From NCBI GenBank assembly GCA_910576335.1, contig CAJTIU010000013.1, forward strand, positions 62,001-126,000: a stretch of 64,000 nt of DNA, read 5' to 3'. Positions 42,550 to 52,141 of the stretch are shown here, piece by piece; the stretch's first letter is position 1, and every line of letters begins with the position of its first letter. The notes below the pieces were generated by a model, which saw only the letters and a program-made list of their open reading frames with translations, was not told the origin of the DNA and did not search any database. Both the position numbers and the translations under genes were made by a program. The DNA comes from Lachnospiraceae bacterium (GTDB taxonomy: Bacteria > Bacillota > Clostridia > Lachnospirales > Lachnospiraceae).

Positions 42550-42881
42550 CCTTTCGGGGGAAATTCCCAAATTAAATTTCTTCGTCCAATAGCGCTATAA
42601 GAACGTAGGAATGTATAAGAATTCGGAGCACAGCAATGACGGCTGTGTCTAGAGCGAAGATGCTTCCACCGTAGTCTTGTGTGCTTTAATTTGGCTATCG
42701 GAGTCTGCAATCATCTTCAAGCGCAGGTTCTTTAGGCATCCTTTTGTGCTGTTCTTACGGAAAGAACACTGCAATGAAGAGTAATGATTCAAAGCAATGC
42801 GAGGTTCGTCTACGATAATTCTGCTCTAGCTATTTCAGTGCTCATTTTTTAGGAAAATCATTAGCAAAAAATGTCAGGGTG

Positions 42882-43502
42882 CTATTTATTTAGGATCTTT
42901 CGATAGGCATCAACAAGAATGTTGTAGGTTTCTTTGTCATAGATACCGCTGTCGTGTTTTTCAAATGCTTCAATATATTTTTGAAGAAATTGATTAATTC
43001 GGATGTTTTCCGGAAGTTCATTTCCATTTATACGTACTTCAGATTCCAGTTCATCAAGCCGGAATTCATCAAAGTACTTAGGAGGTGTCACATGGTTTGG
43101 GAAATAGAAAGCATCATACTTCACGGCTTTGTCCTTATATTCGGGTTCGCCGTACTCGGAAAGATAGGGACCAGGGACTCTTTCCATGACTTCGTGGTCG
43201 AAATGAACGACTGTGTAGTGCGAAATCAGGTTCATGAAGAAACTGCAGATGGATTCAGAAGAAAGAGAGCGTGACTCCTGATTGCGTCCAATTAATTCAT
43301 CAATGGTTTTGTCAAAATGGTCAGCAATAGCGCAAACCTGTTCCAAGGTAAAGCTACGGGAATTATCTCCACACTTAAGGCATTTATTCACATTTGACTG
43401 GGAGATGCCGATTACATCGCCGAGTTGCTGCTGGGTCATATTGTTTTCCTTCATGAGAGAAGAGATATTCTCTTTGAGAATATCAAAATTCATATTTGGC
43501 AT
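42882..43502 (-). CDS. XRE-family regulator with long C-terminal domain
   Basis: 206 residues: DILKENISSLMKENNMTQQQ, then ISQSNVNKCLKCGDNSRSFT, a lambda-repressor-type helix-turn-helix. The remainder (NLISHYTVVHFDHEVMERVP and beyond) has no recognised domain. The 417-base gap up to 43919 is gene-free. It may be the repressor of the phage-like region to the right or a cargo regulator. Confidence 0.75.
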   Translation of the reverse strand: MPNMNFDILKENISSLMKENNMTQQQLGDVIGISQSNVNKCLKCGDNSRSFTLEQVCAIADHFDKTIDELIGRNQESRSLSSESICSFFMNLISHYTVVHFDHEVMERVPGPYLSEYGEPEYKDKAVKYDAFYFPNHVTPPKYFDEFRLDELESEVRINGNELPENIRINQFLQKYIEAFEKHDSGIYDKETYNILVDAYRKILNK

Positions 43503-43919
43503 AGCATATCACTCCTTGGTATAGATTATCACAAAAAATATATTTATGAAAGATTAGAATATATCATAGCACATTTTGTATGATTTTACTATCAAAAAAC
43601 GTCAGAAAATGTTTCTCCCTGAAGTTATCAAGTAGGAGAACATGAAATATCGAGTAATCAAAAGTTTGTTCAATAGTATTCTTGGGTGTTGAGATTGAAA
43701 TGCAGATCATTCTGCTTTTCAACCTGAGCATCCAAAAGATGTTCAGATAAAAAATGTTAAAGCCATAACGTGCGCACATTTGGCGAGGATAAATAAAATC
43801 ACAGAAATTTTCAAGAAGTATTGTGGAAATTTCAAGATTTTATAAATCTCGTCTATTTCCGTGCGCCAGATGGGATTGTCCTCGCCAGGTGTTGCAGCCA
43901 AGGCGGAAGGGACAATCTC

Positions 43920-44471
43920 ATGAAAATCAAAGTAAAAAGAACTGTAACTGCCAATCCGAATCCACTGCACTATCGGCATCCATATTATGTACAAATTGAG
44001 GATGGAGATGAGGATTCTATTAAGTATTACAAGAGAAATGGAGTTCCTGTTTCCTATATCCGTTTGCCACATCGTATGCCGCATTATTATGCTGTATTCA
44101 GTGCGGCAAGCCAGGAAGAAGCGGACTCAATGAACCGTTTTTTCAACAATTGGGACAAGAAGGAATACCGCGATGCAAAGGCGCAGATGGAGAAAGAATC
44201 CTCCTATGAGAAACTCGTAGAGGAAGGGTTCGATGCGGCGCAGGCAGGAACGAATCCAGAGGAAATCGTGGCGTACAGGACTGTAATCAATGCTCTGAAT
44301 AAAGAACTGGACGAGCTTACGGAGGAGAAGCTCCGTTATTGCCAAATGGTAGCCCATAAGGAACCGGAGCGTGAAGTGGCAAAAGAAATGGGGATTCCCC
44401 GCACAACATTGAGCGGGCGGAAAAATTCCACACTCAAAGAACTGGCTAAGAAAATGAAAGATTACAGATAA
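43920..44471 (+). CDS. Sigma-like helix-turn-helix protein
   Basis: 183 residues from ATG 43920 with GGAAGGGA upstream. The C-terminal segment EREVAKEMGIPRTTLSGRKN is a sigma-70 region-4-like helix-turn-helix, preceded by a helical stretch (VINALNKELDELTEEKLRYC). Proteins like this are common regulators in Firmicutes phages and integrative elements. It is convergent with the DNA polymerase gene, with a terminator between. Confidence 0.65.
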   Translation: MKIKVKRTVTANPNPLHYRHPYYVQIEDGDEDSIKYYKRNGVPVSYIRLPHRMPHYYAVFSAASQEEADSMNRFFNNWDKKEYRDAKAQMEKESSYEKLVEEGFDAAQAGTNPEEIVAYRTVINALNKELDELTEEKLRYCQMVAHKEPEREVAKEMGIPRTTLSGRKNSTLKELAKKMKDYR

Positions 44472-44478
44472 AAGAGAT

Positions 44479-44513
44479 GTCCCTGGCAATAGCACGGATT
44501 GCCGGGGACTTTT
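44479..44513. terminator. Terminator between the sigma-like gene and the DNA polymerase gene
   Basis: GTCCCTGGCAAT pairs with ATTGCCGGGGAC (12 bp, one G-T) over a 7-base loop, then TTTT. Convergent genes end on each side. Confidence 0.75.
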
Positions 44514-44514
44514 C

Positions 44515-46503
44515 TCAGTCTTTTTTATAAAACGGTGCGTCAAAGCCATCTGCCCGGAGCAGCAGTCCGGGAATCCACTCAGGAGTCCTGCCCATCTGCC
44601 CGCATATGGCATCCAGGTCTGCATCCTTGCTGCATTCGATGATAAGTTCATCATGCACGTGGCCGCAGATGAAACAATGGGAAAGCGTCCGCATGGCATA
44701 CATCAAAATATCCCTGGAAACCGCCTGCACAATATTTTCCACAAATTTGGGACCGTAACTTTCAATCCGCTCCCATTTCTTGTTTGTCCCCACGCCTTCA
44801 TAGGTGACAGATTCACCGCCGAAACGGTTCTCGCCAATCCGGGGCTTGACGTAGGAAAGCCGCCTGCCGGACGGGAGGGCGATGAAGAGCATCCCGCTCT
44901 GGTAAATGAACCTGATGCCATGCGTCTCCGTGGCGGTTCTCATTTTGATGGCATCCTTTACGGCCCGGTCAACATCCCACCAGAACTGCACGATATTCGG
45001 ATTGGATGCGCGCCAGGCATCCACGAGGGGTTGGAGTTCCTCCTCGGCAAGCCCCATTTCCAGAGCGCCCATGGATTTCAGCGCGCCGACTGATCCGCCA
45101 TATCCAAGGGCCAGCTCCGCAATTTTTCCCTTCTGCCGGAGGTGTGAGTTCTGCCCATGTTTTTCCACAGGCACACCGAACATGGCAGACGCGGAAGCAC
45201 AGTAGATATCCCCGTTGTCCGCGAAGACCTTTGTGCGCCATGTCTCACGGGCGAGGTGGGAAAGCACCCTCGCCTCGATTGCGGAGAAGTCCGACACCAC
45301 GAATTTGTATCCCGGCCTTGGGATAAAGGCGGTACGGATGAGCTGGGAGAGCGTGTCCAGCACATCGTCATAAAGTATACTCATGAATTCATAATCGCCG
45401 GACTTGATTACGGAACGGGCTTCCTCCAGGTCGGCGAGATGGTTCTGGGGAAGGTTCTGTAACTGAATGATACGGCCTGCCCATCTGCCGGAACGGTTGG
45501 CCCCGTAAAACTGGAACATCCCCCTTGCCCTGCCGTCCGCACAGGCGGATGCCTGCATTGCCTGGTATTTCTTGACGGAGGACTTTGCGAGCTGCTGCCG
45601 GAGCCGGAGGATATCCGCCACATCTCCCGGCACGGTTTTCAATAGTTCAATGACAGCTTTCTTGTCAAGGGAGTCTGTATTTATGCCTTTACCAGCAAGC
45701 CATTTCTTCATCTGCTGCACGGAGTTTGGACTCTCCAGTCCTGTATCCTCCTTCATCGCTGTCATGAGCGCCGTCCTGCTGAAGGCATCGAACCGGATGG
45801 CGTTTCCGACAACTTCCATATCCAGGAGGATGCCCCTGTCGTTGATTTCCTGGTCGAGACGGTATTCCTCCCAGATAAGGTCCGGGACAGGGAACCTCGA
45901 AAGTTTGTGCTGGATGGCTATCTCCACCTCCACATCCCGCTGGTTATATTTTTTGAAGGTATCCCACTTTTCCGGATCATGCCCTGGCAGGTTACGTGTC
46001 CTCCCGCCATTTGTTTTTGTGGCGGGACAGGGCTTGCAGAAATACCGTATCAGTGCCTTCCCCTCCTTCATCTTCTGGTCTTCCAACCCAAGGACCGCGC
46101 CGGCCCCTTCCAGGGAGAGAGGAAGCCCCATGTATGCCGACCAGACCATGGAACACCGCCAGGAGGACGGGTCAAGGTAATCCCTGACTGTGTCCCCGTC
46201 AATGCTGTAGGATGAAAAATACTGCGGGTGGTTCCGCTTAAGCCAGACGGAGAGGAACACCCTCTCGAAAGCGGCGTTATATGCCCATTTGGTGACGGAC
46301 TCATCAGAAAGCGCGGCAAGGATCTCTTCCGGGATTTCACCGCCGTCTGCCACATCGTATACTGTGACAGGCCCGCCATTGACGGAGCAGGCGAAGAGCA
46401 GCAGTTCGGCATCCGGGGATTCCGCGTATTTGTAGACGCCGCACCTGCTGATGTCAATGCTGCTGAATGTTTCCAGGTCGATGCTCATATACTCTATTTT
46501 CAT
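44515..46503 (-). CDS. Phage-type family A DNA polymerase with 3'-5' exonuclease domain
   Basis: 662 residues from ATG 46503 (GGAGG six bases upstream); the frame is open beyond but without a ribosome site. The exonuclease begins YMSIDLETFSSIDISRCGVY. Polymerase motif A is VVSDFSAIEARVLSHLA, and motif C is VHDELIIE near the C-terminus. There is no 5'-3' exonuclease domain. This compact PolA type is found in many Firmicutes phages, in operon with DUF2815 and DUF2800 proteins, as here. It replicates the phage genome. GC-rich codon use contrasts with the left part of the window. Confidence 0.9.
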   Translation of the reverse strand: MKIEYMSIDLETFSSIDISRCGVYKYAESPDAELLLFACSVNGGPVTVYDVADGGEIPEEILAALSDESVTKWAYNAAFERVFLSVWLKRNHPQYFSSYSIDGDTVRDYLDPSSWRCSMVWSAYMGLPLSLEGAGAVLGLEDQKMKEGKALIRYFCKPCPATKTNGGRTRNLPGHDPEKWDTFKKYNQRDVEVEIAIQHKLSRFPVPDLIWEEYRLDQEINDRGILLDMEVVGNAIRFDAFSRTALMTAMKEDTGLESPNSVQQMKKWLAGKGINTDSLDKKAVIELLKTVPGDVADILRLRQQLAKSSVKKYQAMQASACADGRARGMFQFYGANRSGRWAGRIIQLQNLPQNHLADLEEARSVIKSGDYEFMSILYDDVLDTLSQLIRTAFIPRPGYKFVVSDFSAIEARVLSHLARETWRTKVFADNGDIYCASASAMFGVPVEKHGQNSHLRQKGKIAELALGYGGSVGALKSMGALEMGLAEEELQPLVDAWRASNPNIVQFWWDVDRAVKDAIKMRTATETHGIRFIYQSGMLFIALPSGRRLSYVKPRIGENRFGGESVTYEGVGTNKKWERIESYGPKFVENIVQAVSRDILMYAMRTLSHCFICGHVHDELIIECSKDADLDAICGQMGRTPEWIPGLLLRADGFDAPFYKKD

Positions 46504-46561
46504 TGGCTGCCTCCTATAGGACAAAAGCGGCAGGGGAGATGCCCATGCCGCCTGGTGTCGG

Positions 46562-46696
46562 TTATTCCTGTTTCTTTTTCTTCCTTTTCCGGATAAATGC
46601 TTTGAACGCTTCCAAAGCCATGGATATGACCATGCCGATGAATCCGCCAACAATGATATAGGAAGCCAGTTGGATCATAAAAGGATAGTTTTCCAT
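46562..46696 (-). CDS. Small single-span membrane protein (44 aa)
   Basis: ATG at 46696 with GAGGTGA upstream. MENYPFMIQLASYIIVGGFI starts a hydrophobic helix of about 22 residues, followed by a basic tail (FIRKRKKKKQE). It lies between the polymerase and DUF2815 genes in the same direction. The fold resembles a phage or toxin-like small membrane peptide. No family assigned. Confidence 0.55.
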   Translation of the reverse strand: MENYPFMIQLASYIIVGGFIGMVISMALEAFKAFIRKRKKKKQE

Positions 46697-46764
46697 ATGT
46701 TTTCACCTCGATTGTCTTGGACTGCCGGACGGCGGGAAGCCCGCCGCCCAGGTTGGTGTACGCC

Positions 46765-47319
46765 TTATGACAGGAAATCGTCATCGTCTGCGGAAGCAAA
46801 GTCGTCTTCGGCGCGGCTCTTCCCGCCGAGGGGTTCCCCGTCACGGATCTTCTGGAGATTGTTCAGGCCGCAGGCAATCCCCTTGTTGCCATTGGTGTTG
46901 AACGCGTAAAAGTTTACAGACGCCCTGCCGTATACTCCGGAGTAGACCTCGGAACGCTCAAGGATAGGCTGGCGGTCCGCATCCACGATGCCGGGAGCCG
47001 TGGAAGAATTTGCGTTGATGAAATAGGAATTTGCATACGCCGCATCGTCCGGCCTCTCCAGGTCGCCGTCGCGAAGGGGAGTCTTGATGGACTTGAGGGG
47101 CGGGACGGCCTTGCCGCTGCCCTTCAGCTTGGACTCGCCTTCCTCGTAAGCGGCCTGGATCGCGGCTTTGATCTTGTTTACGGTCGCCGCGTCATCCTTC
47201 GGGATGATGAGGGAGACGCTGTACTTCGGCGCGCTCCCGTTGATGGATTTTGCGTCCCACACATTTGCGTAGGACCATCTGGTATTCACTCCCGTGATTA
47301 CCTTCGTTGGATTGAACAT
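46765..47319 (-). CDS. DUF2815 family phage single-stranded-DNA-binding protein
   Basis: 184 residues. KVITGVNTRWSYANVWDAKS and SVSLIIPKDDAATVNKIKAA open an OB-fold-like domain. VYSGVYGRASVNFYAFNTNG and KGIACGLNNLQKIRDGEPLG are the hallmark of DUF2815. An acidic tail (DDFASADDDDFLS) resembles SSB protein-interaction tails. It binds ssDNA at the phage replication fork with the neighbouring polymerase. Confidence 0.85.
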   Translation of the reverse strand: MFNPTKVITGVNTRWSYANVWDAKSINGSAPKYSVSLIIPKDDAATVNKIKAAIQAAYEEGESKLKGSGKAVPPLKSIKTPLRDGDLERPDDAAYANSYFINANSSTAPGIVDADRQPILERSEVYSGVYGRASVNFYAFNTNGNKGIACGLNNLQKIRDGEPLGGKSRAEDDFASADDDDFLS

Positions 47320-47331
47320 ACTCTTTTCCTC

Positions 47332-48453
47332 CTAATTTTCTTTGAAGTCATCGGTTGCCGTGTTGATTGCCGGGCGCTTGTCTTTCTCCGGCACGAGGGC
47401 CGGCTTGCCCGGAGGCTTCATGACCAGCCCGCCAAGCAGTTCGTCAAATTTCTTCTTCCCAAGCAGTGAAGTCATCGCCGTGATGCCGAGGAGTTTTTTC
47501 TCATAAGGCTCGTACCCCGCGCCCTGGACTGCGGAAGCCACAGCCGTTTCATCCGTGAATCTGCGGTTCGACTTGCCTTCCACGACCTTGAAGCCGTCAT
47601 ACTTCACGCCGGAGAGCGCCTGCTGCAGGGCATAGTCCTTGATGTCGCTGCCCCAGGAGACGAGTTCGTCGATCCGGGACAGGATGGCGGCGATTTCGGA
47701 CGGCTTCAGGGTGTCCGGCATCGCAAAGTCGTATCTCGCCATCTCAAGGTTATGTTCCGCCCGTTTGCGGCACGCCGCCTTGACCTTGCAGAACTGGCAG
47801 TGTTCCCCCGCATGGAATTCGCCGCCGCCTTCATATGCCAGCTTTGCGGCCGGGGAAAGCGTGTTCTCTGCCCAGGCGAGCAGTTCGTCCTTGCCCATGG
47901 AGGCAGTGCTGATGTTGTCCCTGCGGGGCTGGAAGATGGTCATCTTCACCGTTTCGATGTCATAAATGCCATCGTAGGTGTCCAGCGCGCCGAGGGCATA
48001 GCACCGCATCTGCGGGTTGTCTTCGGCATTGACCAGGACTCCGACCCCGTACTTGAAGTCGATGACATGCAGCTCCCTGTCGGAGACGATGACGCAGTCC
48101 CCGGTGCCGAAGCCGTCCGGCACCCACCTGGAAAAGTCCAGGCGCTCCTCGATAAGCACCTGCGGGTCGGGGCAGAGCTTCTTCGCCTGTTCCAACTGCT
48201 CTAAGACATAATTCCGGTACTCATCGGTGCAGTCATCCATCTCCGCGTCAAAGTTCTCCAGGTGTCCCTCCGGGTTTTGCAGTTTCCTTCCGAGGGCTTT
48301 CCCTACCTTGTATTCGCAGAGGGTATGTGCGTCCGTGCCCTGCTGCGCGTAAGGGCTGGCCCGTTCCTCTACACTGGCGCAGGCCAGAGCCGACGGCGGG
48401 CAGTTGAGCCACCTGTGGCTGGCGGAGGCGGAGAGCAGAGCGTGTTTAGCCAT
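47332..48453 (-). CDS. DUF2800 family Cas4/RecB-like nuclease
   Basis: 373 residues. The nuclease core shows GTGDCVIVSDRELHVIDFKY (Asp...Asp-x-Lys), and the HCQFCKVKAACRKRA region gives the C-terminal cysteine cluster of Cas4/AddB-type iron-sulfur nucleases. These DUF2800 proteins sit in phage replication operons and probably process DNA ends for recombination or replication. It overlaps the upstream gene by 8 bases. Confidence 0.85.
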   Translation of the reverse strand: MAKHALLSASASHRWLNCPPSALACASVEERASPYAQQGTDAHTLCEYKVGKALGRKLQNPEGHLENFDAEMDDCTDEYRNYVLEQLEQAKKLCPDPQVLIEERLDFSRWVPDGFGTGDCVIVSDRELHVIDFKYGVGVLVNAEDNPQMRCYALGALDTYDGIYDIETVKMTIFQPRRDNISTASMGKDELLAWAENTLSPAAKLAYEGGGEFHAGEHCQFCKVKAACRKRAEHNLEMARYDFAMPDTLKPSEIAAILSRIDELVSWGSDIKDYALQQALSGVKYDGFKVVEGKSNRRFTDETAVASAVQGAGYEPYEKKLLGITAMTSLLGKKKFDELLGGLVMKPPGKPALVPEKDKRPAINTATDDFKEN

Positions 48454-48805
48454 TGCCGATCCCCTCCAGTTCCGCGAGCACCTCCGCGTATTTCTCCGCG
48501 GGTATGCTGCTTAATTGCCCTGTCCCGGAATACTTCCTCACCAGTTCCTTCACCGCGGGCTTGTACGCCCCGCCGTCAGCATTGGATTTGGCTACGAGGA
48601 GCTTCCTGACATCCTCTTTGGAAATGCTTTTTTCCGCGGCAGGTTCAGGGGTTTCTTTTTTCAGGGGTTCCGCAGGCTTCCCCTCCTGCGCGGGTCCATT
48701 TTCGGAAGAGTAAAAAGCCTTCAATGCTTCAGCGGCTTTTACCAGTCCGTTGCCGCACGCGATCATTTCGTCAATCGCGGCGGACAGCTCGTTCATTTTG
48801 CCCAT
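48446..48805 (-). CDS. Phage hypothetical protein with SAP-like C-terminus (119 aa)
   Basis: Start at 48805 supported by GGAGGT upstream. Helical N-terminus (NELSAAIDEMIACGNGLVKA), a Pro/Glu/Lys linker, then ISKEDVRKLLVAKSNADGGA and VKELVRKYSGTGQLSSIPAE. This helical pattern is typical of DUF-type rRNA/DNA-associated phage proteins next to DUF2800. Probably an accessory replication protein. Confidence 0.65.
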   Translation of the reverse strand: MGKMNELSAAIDEMIACGNGLVKAAEALKAFYSSENGPAQEGKPAEPLKKETPEPAAEKSISKEDVRKLLVAKSNADGGAYKPAVKELVRKYSGTGQLSSIPAEKYAEVLAELEGIGNG

Positions 48806-48983
48806 CTGATGGCACCTCCGTTTTCCTGAGATTTTCGCTGATTTTCCGTGCAAGCCGTTTCGTGATGACGCTGATCGCCACCAGGACATCCGCCAGTTCT
48901 TCGTCCAGCTCCCTGTCCCGGATACGGCCCGCGTCTGCCGCATTTTTTACATCCATGTGCAACACCGCCTTCCTGATCGGCAT
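48771..48983 (-). CDS. Small phage hypothetical protein (70 aa)
   Basis: Reads MPIRKAVLHMDVKNAADAGR, then DRELDEELADVLVAISVITK and RLARKISENLRKTEV: a helical protein in the MazG-like size and pattern class but too short for catalysis. An internal start at MDVKN is possible. It is first in the leftward replication operon and overlaps the next gene by 35 bases. The coding call is moderate. Confidence 0.5.
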   Translation of the reverse strand: MPIRKAVLHMDVKNAADAGRIRDRELDEELADVLVAISVITKRLARKISENLRKTEVPSDGQNERAVRRD

Positions 48984-48999
48984 CTTTGCCTTTCAATTT

Positions 49000-49213
49000 C
49001 CTATGGACACGTTTTCCGGTTTTGGACGGAAATTTTTTGAGGGACTTTACGGGGGCGCTGCCCCTGTCTGCCCTTCACCTTCCCATGGACACCTTCCCTG
49101 GATTTGGACGGATTATTTTGAAAAATTTTTTGGGGAGGGTGTCGCATTTATATGGAAAGAAAAGAAACCAAAAGTTTTTCCGTCCAAAACGCCCCGGCGT
49201 GTCCATGGGAAGG
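49000..49213. repeat. Iteron-like direct and inverted repeats between divergent phage operons
   Basis: CTATGGACACG (49000), CCTTCCCATGGACAC (49078-49092) and its exact reverse complement at 49199-49213. TTTTGGACGGAAA at 49020 has its reverse complement at 49177-49189, and TTTGGACGGA recurs at 49100. The block fills the gap from which the leftward and rightward operons diverge. Operator or replication origin are both plausible. Confidence 0.7.
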
Positions 49214-49318
49214 TAGGAGGACAAAACAGTCCTTACTAATTAACGAAAGGCGTGATGCAGGATTGGGATAGCTTACAAGAACAGTGAAGGCTACAGCGAC
49301 CTCGTCCCGTTCCGGGCT

Positions 49319-49678
49319 GTGGCAAATATGGAGAGGAAAGGATACCGCCCGCTTGTCTATATCTGTTCGGCGTTTTCCGGGGACGAGGAAGGGAATGCGG
49401 AGAAGGCGAGGAAATACAGCAGGTTCGCCGTGGACAGCGGCGCGATCCCTTTAGCGCCGCACCTGCTCCTGCCGCAGTTCATGGACGAGGGGGAGGAGCG
49501 GGAACTGGCAATGTTCATGGATCTGGTATTCCTTGGGAAATGCGAGGAGGTCTGGGTGTTCGGCTCGGAAGTCCGGCTGTCGGAGGGCATGAGGGCGGAG
49601 ATCGGGAAGGCGGAGCGCAGGGACATGAAGATCCGGTATTTTACGGAAGGCTTAAAGGAGGAGACAGGATGCAGATAA
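49319..49678 (+). CDS. DUF4406-like (nucleoside deoxyribosyltransferase-fold) phage protein
   Basis: 119 residues from GTG 49319. YRPLVYICSAFSGDEEGNAE, FAVDSGAIPLAPHLLLPQFM and CEEVWVFGSEVRLSEGM are typical of DUF4406-type proteins with a deoxyribosyltransferase-like fold. The frame is also open upstream to 49262 (YKNSEGYSDLVPFRAV), a stretch that homologues usually carry, but no ATG/GTG/TTG lies there; an ATT start or a mutated start is possible. It overlaps the primase start by 10 bases. Confidence 0.75.
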   Translation: MANMERKGYRPLVYICSAFSGDEEGNAEKARKYSRFAVDSGAIPLAPHLLLPQFMDEGEERELAMFMDLVFLGKCEEVWVFGSEVRLSEGMRAEIGKAERRDMKIRYFTEGLKEETGCR

Positions 49679-51936
49679 CGATTTGCCGCGCCGACTGTGC
49701 GGGCAATGCCAGGAACTGCAGGTACCCCACGAAAGTCGTGGTAGCGGACGCGGGGATGATGAAGGATGCGGCGGCTTATGACCATGTGTGCGGGGAATAC
49801 AGGGGGAGCTACCGTACCAATGGGAATTTCCTTTCTTCGGATGTGGTGGTCATGGACCTGGACAATGACCATACCGATGACCCGGCGGAATGGGTGACGG
49901 AGGGGAAGCTGGACGGGATGATGCCGGACATTTCCTATATATTGGTGCCGAGCCGCCACCACATGCTGGAGAAGGACGGGGAGTCCGCAAGGCCCCGGTA
50001 CCATGTGTATTTCCCTATTGGGGCGGTTGCGGATGCCGGGCAGTATGCGGCCCTGAAGCGGGCGATCCATAATGCGTTCCCTTTCTTTGACGGGAATGCC
50101 CTGGACGCCGCAAGGTTCATCTTTGGGGCGGACTGCGGCGACGTGGTGTGGCACGAGGGCTGGGTGAATATTGACGAGGAAGTGTCAACAGGAACAGAAG
50201 AAGAGACCCCGTCTGTGGGCGGCCCCATCCTGGAAGGGAGCCGGAACAACACCCTTTCCCGCTTTGCCGGGAGGGTGCTGAAACGCTATGGGGAATGCAG
50301 CAAGGCGCATGAAATCTTCCTGGAGGAGGCAGGGAAGTGCGAGTCCCCGCTGGAAGCCACGGAGTTGGATACTATCTGGTTTTCCGCGCTGAAGTTTTTC
50401 AGGAATACCATCAGCGGGCAGGACGGCTATGTGCCTCCCGGCCAGTATAATGATGATTTTGCGGGAGGGAAGTCCTTAAAGCCGGACGATTACTCGGACA
50501 TCGGGCAGGCGAAGGTGCTGGCAAGGGAGTATGGGGACGAGCTGATCCACACGAACGCCACGGACTACCTCCGGTATGACGGGGAGGTGTGGCGCGAGGA
50601 CAGGCAGCTCGCGGTCGGCGCGATAGAGGAGTTTTCAGACCTCCAGCTTGCGGATGCGCAGGACGAGGTGGAGAAAGCGAAAAAGGCATTGAAAGATGCC
50701 GGGGTTGCGGAGGACGCGCTTGCCGCAGGGGGTAAGACGCTGGAAAAAGCCGTGCCAGGTAGCTTGCTGGGGCTGTACTTTGCGTATGTCGGCGCGAGGA
50801 ATTACCTGTCCTTCGCGCAGAAGCGCAGGGATTATAAATACCTTACGTCCGCGCTCAATGCCGCAAGGCCGATGCTGCTTGCCGACGTGAACGACCTTGA
50901 CCGGAATGAGAGCCTGCTCAACACGCCGCGTGCCACCTATGACCTCAGAAGAGGCATGGCCGGGGAGCAGCCGCATGACCCGAAAGACCTGATCACTAAG
51001 ATTACCGGGTGTTCGCCGGGGGATGAGGGGAGTCAGGTATGGGAGGACGCGCTCTGGCTGTTCTTCTGCGGCGACCAGGCGCTCATTGATTATGTGCAGC
51101 AGGTGGTCGGCATGGCGGCGGTGGGCAAGGTGTACCAGGAGCATCTCATCATCGCTTATGGAGGCGGGGCCAACGGCAAGTCCACTTTCTGGAATGCCGT
51201 CTACCGGGTGCTTGGCAATTATGCAGGGAAGATATCGGCGGAGGCGCTCACGATGGGATGCAAGAGGAACGTGAAGCCGGAGATGGCGGAGCTGAAGGGG
51301 CGGAGGCTCATCATCGCTTCGGAGATGGAGGAAGGGATGCGGCTGAACACGGCGGTGGTCAAACAGCTCTGCTCCACGGACGAGATCCAGGCGGAGAAAA
51401 AATACAAGGACCCGTTCCAGTTCATCCCTTCCCATACGCTGGTGCTGTACACCAACCACCTGCCGAAGGTCGGTGCGAACGATGACGGCATCTGGCGCAG
51501 GCTTGTGGTGATCCCCTTCAATGCCCATATTGTGGGGGACACGGATATTAAGAACTATGCGGATTATCTATTTGAGAACGCAGGCCCCGCCATCCTGGCA
51601 TGGATCATCGAAGGGGCGCAGAAAGCAATCGCACAGAACTTCAAAACCGACCCGCCGCAGTGCGTGAAGGATGCGGTGCAGGCATACCGGGAGGACAACG
51701 ACTGGCTTGGGAGGTATATCGACGAATGCTGTGAAGTTGACCCTTCCTATCAGGAGAAGTCGGGGGAGTTCTACCAGCAGTACCGGGCTTACTGCATCCA
51801 GAACGGCGAGTATATCCGCAGCACCACGGATTTTTATTCCGCCGTGGACAAGGCGGGCTTTGTCCGGCGCAAGACGAACAAGGGGATGTTCGTGCATGGC
51901 GTGCAACTCAAGAGCGGGCAGGACTTTCTGGGTTAG
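49669..51936 (+). CDS. P4/D5-type phage primase-helicase
   Basis: 755 residues from ATG 49669, AAAGGAGGAGA upstream. The N-terminal primase-like part has VVVMDLDNDHTDDPAEW, PSRHHMLEKDG and PRYHVYFP. The superfamily 3 helicase has Walker A AYGGGANGKSTFWN (about residue 500), Walker B GRRLIIASEMEEGMRLN, motif C LVLYTNHLPK and the arginine finger DGIWRRL. This is the phage/plasmid primase P4 C-terminal family. It both primes and unwinds at the phage origin, in keeping with the nearby iterons. Confidence 0.9.
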   Translation: MQITICRADCAGNARNCRYPTKVVVADAGMMKDAAAYDHVCGEYRGSYRTNGNFLSSDVVVMDLDNDHTDDPAEWVTEGKLDGMMPDISYILVPSRHHMLEKDGESARPRYHVYFPIGAVADAGQYAALKRAIHNAFPFFDGNALDAARFIFGADCGDVVWHEGWVNIDEEVSTGTEEETPSVGGPILEGSRNNTLSRFAGRVLKRYGECSKAHEIFLEEAGKCESPLEATELDTIWFSALKFFRNTISGQDGYVPPGQYNDDFAGGKSLKPDDYSDIGQAKVLAREYGDELIHTNATDYLRYDGEVWREDRQLAVGAIEEFSDLQLADAQDEVEKAKKALKDAGVAEDALAAGGKTLEKAVPGSLLGLYFAYVGARNYLSFAQKRRDYKYLTSALNAARPMLLADVNDLDRNESLLNTPRATYDLRRGMAGEQPHDPKDLITKITGCSPGDEGSQVWEDALWLFFCGDQALIDYVQQVVGMAAVGKVYQEHLIIAYGGGANGKSTFWNAVYRVLGNYAGKISAEALTMGCKRNVKPEMAELKGRRLIIASEMEEGMRLNTAVVKQLCSTDEIQAEKKYKDPFQFIPSHTLVLYTNHLPKVGANDDGIWRRLVVIPFNAHIVGDTDIKNYADYLFENAGPAILAWIIEGAQKAIAQNFKTDPPQCVKDAVQAYREDNDWLGRYIDECCEVDPSYQEKSGEFYQQYRAYCIQNGEYIRSTTDFYSAVDKAGFVRRKTNKGMFVHGVQLKSGQDFLG

Positions 51937-52141
51937 TGCAGTGCGTGGAGGTCTTTTGCGTACAGTGCATAAGACTTCCACGACATACACGGATCCTGCA
52001 TTTAAGCCATTTGTGACAGTTTAGATACTCTTTTCCTAAAAGTTTCCTATATAGAAAAATATTAGTAAAAAAGCCTTATAGGAAAGTTTACGCAGGGAGG
52101 TTCATGAGCGTCACGCTTTATCGATTTGACGGAGGTTTGCG

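Noticed and set aside
45572-46180. Long plus-strand frame opposite the DNA polymerase gene (and similar ones at 50635-51528, 52815-53393, 60183-60860)
   Set aside because: GC-rich codon bias opens the antisense frames; the sense frames have clear domains, motifs and ribosome sites.
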